NCBI GenBank assembly: GCA_011316305.1
Contig: SAUG01000037.1
Location: 1-52,544 of the forward strand
Direction of reading: 5' to 3'
From: Rusavskia elegans
Taxonomy: Eukaryota > Ascomycota > Lecanoromycetes > Teloschistales > Teloschistaceae
Length of the DNA: 52,544 nucleotides
Shown: piece by piece, positions 43,153-52,544 of the stretch
Layout of the letters: every line of letters begins with the position of its first letter
Numbering within the stretch: position 1 is the stretch's first letter
Program-made: the position numbers and the translations under genes
Notes under the pieces: generated by a model
The model's database searches: none
Seen by the model: the letters and a program-made list of their open reading frames with translations, nothing else
Told to the model about the DNA's origin: nothing

Positions 43153-44989
43153 ATGTATCCACACCGTAGATGCATCTCGGCTCCAGCCTCCTTATTCCAT
43201 CGCTTCTTCCAGTCGACCTCCGTAGTAAACGTAAAGTCGCAGTACCGCCCATGCCACCACTCACCTACCGTATCCCGCACCTCTTCCACCTCCCCGTCAT
43301 CAACATCATCCTCCATCTCATCATCATCCTCCTCCTCCTCATCCTCCTCCTCCGACGACGAAATCCTGTTCCAAAACTGGGAAATCCCCCCGCCCTCACG
43401 CAGGCAATCTGTCACCGAAGGCATCTCACCGCACGTCGATCCCGAACGCTTCGATCCGCGCCCGGCCCGGAAAGTCTTGGTTGAGTTCTGGACCGATATC
43501 TGGCGGACGGAGAAGAGGGACGAGCCGGCTAGTCCGCTGATAAGTCCTAAGGGGACGAAGTGGGATGATATGGAAAAGGAGAGAGGGGTAGAGATATGTG
43601 AGAGTTTGAGGGATCGTGCTTATGAAGAGGAAGAAAGGAGGGAAAGGAAGGAGGATGATGAGCGAGAACTCGCTGCGTACGCTGAGGTAAGACGGAAGTT
43701 GAGGAGGAAGGCGAGGAGACGGAAGAGGAGGGATGATATTAGGTCGGCGGTCGCGGAGTGGGGGCTGGTGAAGGGGACTGTTGGAATAAGAGGAGGGAAT
43801 GTTGATCGTGACGGTGATGTAGAGGAGGGGGAAGGTGGTCTTGGTTGGCTGGACCTTGCTCTGCGGAGGGGCAAGAATCAGAGGCAGATCTCGCCGGAGA
43901 GAAGTACGCTTGGAGATGGAGAAGACCTTAGTGATGATGAGGAGTCTATATCGGTTAGTTGCTCCTTTCCTTATTTAAGTCGGAGCAAAAGCAATAGCAG
44001 AGCGAACGCTAATGATAGTCCCAAACTTTGCAGAATAAGGATAACTCCAAGGCCTCTGCAACATCCAATAGTAGGCCTCGAAAGAAACAGGCCCACGAAT
44101 CAATATTATTTCGGACTTGGGAACGGGATGAGACTCGTCGTCTCAAACGTGTTGCTTCGACGAGGGATTTGAGAGTGATGAATAAGAGGTATGATCTTGA
44201 CGCCGAAAGTGCATACTCGCAGTCGACGGGCACTTTGGGGGGTGAAGCATACTCCAGATCGCTCATCGATTTCGCAGACGCAAGCTATGAGACATTGAAT
44301 TGGGAAACCAGATCACTGAAACATGAGCATTCCGAGAGTCCGATCGACGTCGAGGTGGCTGCCAGCCGAGCGAAACAACACGATTATTGCTCGCATGCTG
44401 GCCACTTATGGCACAAACGGAAAACACTATCAACGCTTCTTCACACAGGTTTTTCAAGGAAGTGCAATGAATGTCATAGAAGGGTTCTCTCAAAGAGGTT
44501 ATGGACATGCCTGGTGGAAACCTGCCAGAGCAGTGTTTGTAATCAGTGTAAGAAGATATTCGAAGAAGAAAGATGGATGGCCGCTAAGGTCAGATGGAAG
44601 AAAAGATAGGCAGCGGATTTCTGCGGTTGGACAGCTGTATTGGATACATGAAAGAACTGGTAACTTGTTCAACGATCCTTAGACTCGCGTCAGTAGTGTT
44701 TCTACAGAATAACACTTTTCTAGAATAAGGGAAGATTGAAATTGATCAGGCTTTGCCTTTGAACGTCATGCTCGACCAGCGCCAAGCACGAATGCAAGAG
44801 TGTAGGAGATGCGCGGCTGAGCTCGTCGGATTACCAGAGCTATGTTTTCTTCATCTACTGGAAAAAGACGAATGGAAGATGTGCAGCTCACCTTTAATTA
44901 CCCAAGCCGATGATCATCCGCCTCAGTTGGCAAACACGGCATCCGATACCATGACTAGCAATCAAGCCAGACGCAGTGGCAGGCGATAG
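43153..44989 (+). CDS. hypothetical protein with Cys-rich C-terminus
   Basis: Likely exons are 43153-43953, 44034-44588 and 44750-44989, about 531 aa. If intron 2 is not used the protein stops at 44609. The N-terminal part has a polyserine run (about residues 40-68), then acidic and basic blocks, the latter helical and Arg/Lys/Glu-rich (EEEERRERKEDDERE). Exon 2 ends with a possible zinc-binding cluster: CNECHRR, TCLVETC, CNQCKK. The proposed third exon adds ECRRCAAEL. No known family is recognised. The upstream ATG at 43045 would add 36 residues including a hydrophobic run, so a secreted or membrane form cannot be excluded. Intron 1 (80 nt) is well supported; intron 2 has a weak donor, GTCAGA. 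Confidence 0.5.
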
Positions 44990-45755
44990 GCTACCCTGTT
45001 CAACTGTCCCGTATTTCAGGTCGTCACCGCATCATGGGAAGCTCGCCAAAGGGGGGCCCTCGTGATGACGGTTTTAGAAGCGGGGTTCGGCTTACTCTCG
45101 ACCTACACATCGGAGTCGTCAGTCGTTGGAGAAGCTGAAAGACAAGCTGACGATGATTTGAGTTGGCGGTCTTGCATTGGAGGAGAAGAGATCTCTCGGG
45201 TGGAGGTTGAAATAAAAGATGAGATCGAGCTAAGGCTCGCCCTAGTCCCAGAAAGGTAACCGTACCTGAAGGGCAATTTTGGTGGAGAACTCAACTCGAC
45301 TTCTTTCTAGCAAACCTAATTCTCCAGATTCCAATATCCGCTCTCCAACACTTCCACTGCCCTTTCCAACACTTCAATTGCTTATCTGATCGCTCCGGAG
45401 CTCAACCTCTGTCCAGATATCCGCTGAAAACACCCCAACCTCACCGACTATCCCGCCTCTCCTGTTAAAACTCAATCGCAACGAGGGCCATCCAGCAACC
45501 GACAAACAACTCTCTTACAATCTAATACTATTCCGCGTGGCTACCACGACCATCACTACTCCCACCAATTGCAGGCCATCTAGGCAATCGTTGCAACGAA
45601 ATCCCACGTCGAGGTACCGACTGTTGTGACTTTTCATACAAACAGCGATATACATTTGATCCACCGCTCGTTGCCGCCATTCTCGACAGCGCATGTGGCC
45701 TTCCAGTCGCTCACGTCACCATCCATAGCCAAAAATTACATGAGAGTCAATTTTC
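44990..45755. other. intergenic with a repeat copy
   Basis: Promoter of the eIF4E2 gene. A subfamily 2 repeat copy lies at 45584-45627. The open frame at 45062-45259 has no domain and is not claimed. Confidence 0.5.
45584..45627 (+). repeat. dispersed TCGAGGTACCGA repeat, subfamily 2
   Basis: This 44-bp segment aligns to 10883-10926 (33 of 44) and, over 29 bp, to 31431-31459 (26 of 29). It lies about 130 bp upstream of the eIF4E2 start. Confidence 0.55.
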
Positions 45756-46924
45756 ATGGATAATCTCTGGCAAAGACGCTCAAAGTTGGTCATCCAATTC
45801 CGCCTCGATGCTCTTCGAGCTTCTGCTAATTGACATGACTCTTAGCTCCAGCAAGACTCCCTTCGCCACTTCCTCTACAACCAAAGACAATGGCAGACCC
45901 GAAGGCTCACGCACTTTCTCAGCAACCAAGCGATACGGTGGAGAAAGCCCATCCGGCAAGACTTCCCTCAATGGCATTACCCCCTTGACTACCTCCAACG
46001 TCGCCTCCCCCACTGCTGGCGCCTCCTCGGCCTTTGGCTTGGGATCTGGTGCATTCGCATCTTTCGGCTCTTCCGCGAAAACCCCGAAAACCCCTGGCAC
46101 CGCGATGGATGCAACCAGTTTTGCTGGGCCTGGAAAGGAGCGAGAGAAAGATGCGGTGCCAGGTTCCGGCAACCAAGACATAAAAACAACACCCTCGGCT
46201 ACATCGTTAAACAGCAAGGCGTCCGGTGCAAGTACGGAGCACCCTCTCAAATACACCTGGATTGTTTGGTACCGTCCGCCAACGTCGAAGTTCCAGGACT
46301 ACGAAAAGTCCACCACAGCCCTTGCGCATTTCTCGAGTGTCGAGTCCTTCTGGACCGTCTATACCCATCTCAAACGCCCTTCGACCCTATCTGCAGTGTC
46401 GGATTATCATCTATTCAAGAAAGGCATCCGGCCGGTATGGGAGGACGAGGAGAACAAGAGAGGCGGCAAATGGATTGTCCGGCTCAAAAAGGGTGTCTGT
46501 GATCGATACTGGGAGGATCTGCTTCTCGCCATTGTAGGTGACCAATTCGCCGAAGCTGGCGAAGAAGTCTGCGGGGCGGTGCTCAGCGTTCGCAGCGGCG
46601 AGGATGTACTCAGTGTCTGGACGAGGATTGATGGTGGGCGGAACATCAAGATTCGGTTAGTACTCGGCAGGCTTCCTTCCACTATTTGTAAAAGCAGCAA
46701 GCTAATGAAGCCGCAGTGAGACGATCAAGCGCGTACTCGCCTTTCCTCCTGACACCAACATCGTGTGGAAGAGTCATGACGATAGCATAGCCCAACGATC
46801 TGCGATCGAGCAAGCTCGGCAAGAGAAAGGTACTGCTGGCGGTAACCATCATGGCACGGTCAGGCGACGCGAGACTGTATCCGAGGATGCAGAATCGGAG
46901 AAGACGAAAGGTCAAAACTCATAG
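45756..46924 (+). CDS. eIF4E family cap-binding protein, class II (4EHP-like)
   Basis: Exons 45756-45784, 45846-46655 and 46717-46924 give 348 aa. The 29-nt first exon reads MDNLWQRRS and joins at a GTTGGT donor. The intron has a textbook branch sequence (TGCTAATTGAC) before CTTAG. The core (about 135-320) follows 4EHP: HPLKYTWIVWYRPP, HFSSVESFWTVYTHLKRPS, DYHLFKKGIRPVWEDEENKRGGKWIVRL and EEVCGAVLSVR. Trp in RPVWED stacks on the cap. The partner position equivalent to human eIF4E Trp56 appears to be Tyr (QDYEKS), the class II mark, while the Trp43 position stays Trp. A Ser/Gly/Ala-rich N-terminal extension of about 130 residues precedes it. It probably binds mRNA caps without assembling an eIF4G complex and so modulates translation. 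Confidence 0.9.
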
Positions 46925-47547
46925 CTCATGTGAAAAACAGTGTCTGTACGATTATTGATGATGTTTAGCGCAGCACAGTCCAGATGGCGGTTTGGTTTTT
47001 GTTGCATTTTTGGGCTATTGTCAAGGTATACATGCTTTCTGTATATCGAGCCCCAGATTCGAGTTTTGGATAGGCATGACGAAGATAGCACCTTGGGACT
47101 GCATCCATCAGCAATGGAAACCGGAGAAGATGACGAGAAGGGAAGCCCCATAAAGGCAACCGTGATATCGACATATCAGTTTGTAGCTTGGCAAGTGTAG
47201 CTATCTACGACATAAAGTTTACGATGATGCCTGTCCATGTGATCCAACACTTCAAGGGATATTGGAAATTTCTGTTCTCAATGTCCCCAATTTCTTCGTG
47301 GGTATCTACTTCGCAGATGACCACTTCCGCCTTCGGTACCGAGAGAGATTTGACCCAATCTCGTCATCTATTTTATTTGTCTCAATGCATGCTTCACCCC
47401 TCCTCAACCTTTGACCGCAACGATTGAACACTACTGTGATGATTTCGACGAGTGACTTCGAGTGGCATCACCTCGCGCAACTCCATATCCTTCACTCCGC
47501 AACCCGTTCAGAGCCAACCCTTCTCGGATTCGGGCTACCCATTACGG
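46925..47547. other. intergenic, promoter of the SUMO protease gene
   Basis: 3' flank of eIF4E2 and upstream region of the protease. An open frame upstream of 47548 has no in-frame ATG, so an additional 5' exon cannot be excluded. Confidence 0.4.
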
Positions 47548-50500
47548 ATGTCCGTTTTTCAGGTAATCCACTGGAAATCCATAGCCGGGCCAATAACTGA
47601 AACCCTACAGGCTCAGGGAGGTCCACGGCCGACTAACACTCTGTCGAGGGGAGTCCTGAACTCGAGGCACACAGCCAGCCGAGGACTCCATGCGCCACGC
47701 CCGGTCGGACGACAGCTGGAGACAGCTACTACTACTGGCTACAATGTCAAATCCAGTACGTTGGAATACGGTTTAGACCTTTTTTATCCCGGAGAGCCAC
47801 GCCCCAAACGCCGGAAGCTTGAACCTGAACCCAATTCACAAAATACTCCCCAGATTGTGGATGGGAGCGATGAGGCAGACCAGAGCATGATCGACGACGT
47901 CGTGCAAGTCAAACATGTCACCGAGCCGCTGCGAGACGAACTCCTGGAGAATGACAAGCCTGTCGTTATGCTGGGGAGTTCAAAACCTACACATCCAAAT
48001 GCTATTGGCGGGCGCAGCCAAGGTGAATTCCGTACCGTCGAGAATCTCATGAATAGCTCTCGCCCAAAAAGCAAGAAGCACAAGAATCGGCAGAGGAATG
48101 GAACGCACGACATCCCGGTGACGGAACGCTCTTCGTTTGCTTCCTCAAAATCCGAATCTGTTGAGCTACTAGACACCGAGCTGAATGCAGACCCCATTGC
48201 CAAGGTGCCATACAGAGGGACGGCATATTTACATCCGTCTCGACGACCAGAAATGGCGAGCAAAGCAAATCTTGGCTGCAGCACGACTAACCGCTCACCA
48301 CATTTCCCATTACCTACGTCAGAAAAGGCTTTAATCAAGCAGGAAAATCAACAAAAGAAGGGCACGAGAGGTTCGCCCGCCACCGGATCACGCTTAAGAG
48401 ACCAATACCGCGACAGTGACGGCAAACAGCGTGGTGGTGCTGACAGCCCAGATGAGCTCGACATTGCTGAACCAAATTCAAGAGCTCTGTTTCCAGTCAA
48501 GTCTGCTCGCTTCCAAAGCCCTAGCAAGATCTCACGGCCTGATCCCACACGCCGTCTTTCGCTCGAGGATGAGCTTGATAACCCTCAGCCAGCCCAAAGT
48601 GACATCAAGCCTTCGATTTTTACTGGGTTGGCGGACAACGGTTCACGTTCCAAAGTAACCGCGTATCTCGGCGAAAAGCAGGCTCCATGGAGCATGCCAC
48701 TGCATGCCTACAATTTCCGAGGCCAGACCCACAGGAATGATGGTCTTGCTCTTGTCTACAACGACACTGGGAAATCTTACGAGATCCGTTGCAGCGGAAC
48801 GAACCTCGCAAAGTATCACTCCGACCTGCAGATACGTCCAGACAAGTTACAAAGGATCCAATGGGCTCTGGAGGGGACGAAAATGCGCTTCCAGTCATCG
48901 AAGATTGTTGGCCTCGACAACGTGTTAGACATCGAAGTGTGTAGGCAGAAAGACGTACAGACGCTGAACGCGGTCTTACAAGAACGTAGCAACCTTCTAG
49001 TCAAAGGCGAACCCCGGTCAGTACCTGCCCTGTATATTGTGAGAAAGATTCCTGGCTGATTATTGACGAAGGGAGAGGATGGACCATTTATTCGACCACA
49101 GAATCCAGGAACATCATAGAACCATTGAAGCGGGCAGAACCACCAATTCTCGACAGCCGGAAGACGTGCAGCTTGCTGACAGAAAGATAGACCGTGTTGA
49201 CAAGAAGCGAGCATTAGATGAACAGCACCGGCCGAAATCTAAACGACATCGTCTGGTCGATGCGTTTGCTTCTGACGGGAAATCTCATGACATGGAACGG
49301 GTGCAGCACGATGAATTTCCTGACAAGACTGTCATACAGAAGTATGGGAATACAAAGGGGCGGGAAAGATCAACAGCTTTTAATCTAGACGCTTTAAACC
49401 CTCTCGAAGATAAATTGGAACACAATCTGCGGTCCCGCAACGCGACTGCATCTTTGTCGAGACGGCTGCAACAACCCTCGCCATTTTCATTCGATCAAGA
49501 AGCTTCACATGAAGAAATCGAGAGGTATTCCAAAGTATACGGCCTGGGGAAACGGTGGCCGAAACCTCTGGTATACCCGAAAGAAGGCAAGAAGAGGACA
49601 ACTGTTGACTTCGATGACCTTGGACGGCTGGACGAAGGAGAATTTCTGAACGACAACCTTATCGCTTTCTACCTACGATACCTCGAGCATCAAGCCGAGC
49701 AAAATGACCCTACAATGGCGAGGAAAGTGTACATGTTCAACACCTTCTTCTATGCTAGTTTGACAACCCCAAAGCCCGGACAGAGAGGCATCAACTACGA
49801 AGCAGTACAGAAATGGACACGTGGGATCGACATCTTCACGTATGATTTCGTAGTTGTACCGGTCAACGAATCCGCACATTGGTACATTGCCATCATTTGC
49901 AATCTGCCAGCTCTGAACCGGAAGCTTGGTGGGTTTGACGGCGATTCAGCGCCAGATCCTGGATCGCCCAAAGAGATTGAACTCGACCGCCATGCACAAG
50001 ACAAGCCCATGATCTCCTCAAGTCCGCGAACGTTGGCAAGTAACGAAGATCACCAAGACGCATCGGCACCAGCAGATCCTGCTGCAGAAGATCCGAATGA
50101 ACACGAGACCACTGCTTCGTTTGCAGAGATGAGCCTTGAAGCACCCGAGACGACTCCAGGTATCGATGATATCAGTCCAGAAATCCCGGGGGCTTCCCAT
50201 CCGGACAATCCTGAGCAAGAGCTCCTAGATTGTCAGCTCCAACAGGCTCAGAACAACGGCCAGGCTGGTGGTGATCCTGATGCCCAAGAAGTTCAGAGCA
50301 CGGACCACAAGGTCGAGGAGGTCGTTGAAACGGACAGACCTACATCGCCTCGACTCAGACCTGGAAAGAGGAAGTCTCTGGCTTCTACCCGGGTGTTTGA
50401 TCCATACAAACCAACAATTCTAACCTTTGATTCTTTTGGTACCGCACATGCTCAGACAGTCAAGGTGTTGAAACAATATCTACGCGAAGAAGCGAATGAC

Positions 50501-51817
50501 AAGCGTGGACAGATGGAATTTGACGAAAAGGAACTACAAGGGGTGACGGCCAAGCAGATCCCTCAGCAAGATAATTTTTGTGACTGCGGAACTTTCTTAT
50601 TGGGCTACATGGAGAAATTCTTCGACAATCCGCGAGACTTCATCGACAAGATTATGCGGAGACAATGGGACATACAGAAGGATTGGCCCAACCTCGGACC
50701 GAGCATCATGAGGACAAATCTGCGCAATCTGCTGTTGGGACTTGGGAAGAGCCACATCGAGGAGTTGGAGATTGCCAGGAATGCCAGACGTGCTAAGACT
50801 AACTCGAAAGCTTCAACGGGATCACCTCCTAGCTCCAAAACACCGATGAGCAGGCCCAAGCCGTCGAACGTGGACGGCGCGAACTCAGTCGAAACGACAC
50901 CTTCGAAGCCTGGGTTCGAAGCAGCTCAACCCCTTTTGTCCGAAGATCCTGCTCTCGGATCTGCCGAAAACATAAAGGAACCAAATCAGCAAGCGTCACT
51001 TTCACCCGAGGGAGCTGAGCCGAAGTCACCTAGACATAACAACCAACTGGTCACGCAACGTTCACCTCCGCCCAAGGAAGCTGCATTGGAGTCAGCTGAT
51101 CACGCAGACGAACTAGTTCAGCCTTCACAGCAGCAATCACCTTCATCAAGGCAAGCTGCCTTTGAGTCCGCGCTTCCTATCGATGAGGACGTGCAGCACC
51201 AGCCCGCTTCGGACGCAGAGTCTCACTCTTTCGGGACCGCTATACGAGACCAGACTTCGACTGCAGAAGCTTCACCTCCACCACGAGCTGCTATGGAAGA
51301 GGATCCTCCACAATCCTTCATCGTCCCAGATAGTCAGCCACAGTCGTCGAACGTCCGCAGATCTCAAGAACTTGATACGGAGCCGGAATCTTTGGCCATC
51401 TCCCCCGAGCTGGCATCGACAATCCCAGATTCGCAACCACCCCTTCCTGAACTGCCCCCCGAAGATCTCCGCAAAGAAGCTACACCTCCACCTCCTCCTA
51501 GATCAAAACGGCATATGACATCTTTCTCTTCTCCATTACCTCCATCGAAATCCAACCACGAATCCAATGAAGATCATAAATCACCCAGGAGTCCCAAGAT
51601 CGCCAAGCGCATCTACACCCCCCAACATAAACCACCACCCGAAACTCGAAGCAGCAAGCAGAGGCCGATACTGGGATCGAAGCCGCCGATACTGGGGTCG
51701 AAGCCGCCGATACTGGGGTCGAAGCCGCCGATACTGGGGTCGAAGCCGCCGATACTGGGGTCGAAGCCACAGATCACGGAGACGAATCCCAAAGTCGTAA
51801 TTCATATTGATGACTAG
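47548..51817 (+). CDS. Ulp2-type SUMO protease (C48 family)
   Basis: Modelled as 47548-49016 plus 49072-51817, 1404 aa. The first third is disordered and ends in a PH-like region (about 350-485) typical of fungal Ulp2. The C48 catalytic domain starts near FDDLGRLDEGEFLNDNLIAFYLRYL. The triad is H759 (NESAHWY), D943 (LTFDSFG) and C995 (NFCDCGTF), with Gln in IPQQDNF. A disordered acidic insert of about 165 residues separates His and Asp, as in Ulp2/SENP6-7, which trim poly-SUMO chains in the nucleus. The C-terminal 290 residues are disordered and carry two (I/V)PDSQ motifs, five 7-residue PILGSKP repeats and a final VVIHIDD. The 55-nt intron has a weak acceptor (GACGAAG). A further 48-nt in-frame intron (47563-47610) is possible. 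The start is the first in-frame ATG and is uncertain. Confidence 0.85.
51665..51769 (+). repeat. 21-bp minisatellite inside the SUMO protease gene
   Basis: Five tandem 21-bp units encode PILGSKP five times. The units are nearly identical at the DNA level; the first differs by GGGATC against GGGGTC. The perfect register with codons and near-zero divergence suggest recent expansion in a disordered tail. Confidence 0.95.
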
Positions 51818-52544
51818 TCTGAAAACTTCATTGATGCCTACCCAGCCTTTTTCACAACATACATAGCAAAAGCATAGTTACGTGGATTGCATTGCCAGGC
51901 GTTTTCGCCCCCATCTTGCCTTCCTACCTAAGGCGCGGCATAGCGAAAAGGAAAGGGGCGTTCTTTTGCTTTTGTTCATAGATGGGAACAACGGGTGATA
52001 TTTATCCGGGATTCTCTTCATTTGCTAGATACATATCCGAGAAAATCTATCCTGTCAACCCGGAGAGAAGTTTTTCGGTTGGGAATTCCTTGTGAGCCGG
52101 ACTTTAGACGTCCCATGTATTTATATCATTTTTTGTGCTTTTCCTTCGCTCGCCTGGGTGCCATGTTTACATATGTCTGACTCGTGGATTTGAATCCGTG
52201 CTATAATAGGACTTTCTGATTAATCAACTAAAACCGTATTCACTTGATTTGCAATCCAGAACACGCAAACTTCTTCCTTTACATACGGAAAGAAAATTTG
52301 ACCCAGTACAACAATCCTAAATCCAGCAATCTAGAATACACATGATATTACTCCGAATGGATGAACCAAGAATCAAAGCCGAGAACGTTGCCACGACCAA
52401 GCGGGTCATGATTGCAATTGTTTTTCTCATCACAACCCGTCATTCTGATCAAATGTACGCTTTTGAACCTGCAATCCCTATACCATACATGATCCCTCTA
52501 CTATACATACAATCCTCTCTCTCCTCTTCCTTTCCTCCGCCCCC
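51818..52544. other. intergenic to window end, no gene recognised
   Basis: 3' flank of the SUMO protease gene. Short open frames show no domain. The last 40 bp are C/T-rich. Confidence 0.5.

Noticed and set aside
52160..52210. GGATTTGAATCC, resembling a tRNA T-arm
   Set aside because: No D-arm or acceptor partner at tRNA distance upstream; most likely chance.

Overview
The window looks like nuclear DNA of a filamentous ascomycete (Pezizomycotina). The genes are broken by short introns (mostly 49-110 nt, GT...AG). Gene content is typical of moulds: a CCG-8/Opi1 regulator, a KDM5-type demethylase with JmjN-ARID-PHD-JmjC-PHD order, a chromodomain-Hda3 protein, a class II eIF4E and a CYP52-like P450. 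I cannot place it below subphylum. All exon joins were read by eye from splice signals and frame; none has transcript support. Layout: an OTT_1508-like deaminase (-), CCG-8/Opi1 (-), an MFS sugar transporter (-), a 230-bp MITE with 27-bp inverted repeats, a WW-domain protein (+), a YAR1-like ankyrin protein (+), a P450 (-), an EBP/EXPERA membrane protein (-) divergent from an SDR (+), KDM5 (-) divergent from SLX1 (+), SLX1 convergent with thymidylate kinase (-), which shares a 221-bp divergent promoter with an Emp24-type p24 protein (+). Then come a second small MITE, a broken membrane-protein gene, an 85-aa conserved small protein (+), a chromodomain-Hda3 protein (-), a flavin monooxygenase (-) divergent from a large OB-fold (Telo_bind-like) protein (+), a hypothetical Cys-rich protein (+), eIF4E2/4EHP (+) and a Ulp2-type SUMO protease (+). 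The genes do not form one pathway or a biosynthetic cluster; most are single-copy housekeeping or chromatin genes. One theme recurs in the right half. The chromodomain-Hda3 protein, the telomere-type OB-fold protein and the SUMO protease are all long, largely disordered nuclear proteins that share a short (I/V)(I/V)PDS(Q) motif, and two of them carry strong SUMO-interaction-like motifs. The least explained structure is a short dispersed repeat with a core TCGAGGTAYCGR. In its fullest copy, inside the deaminase intron, it has D-arm-like and T-arm-like elements at exactly tRNA spacing, so it may be a decayed tRNA-derived (SINE-like) family.
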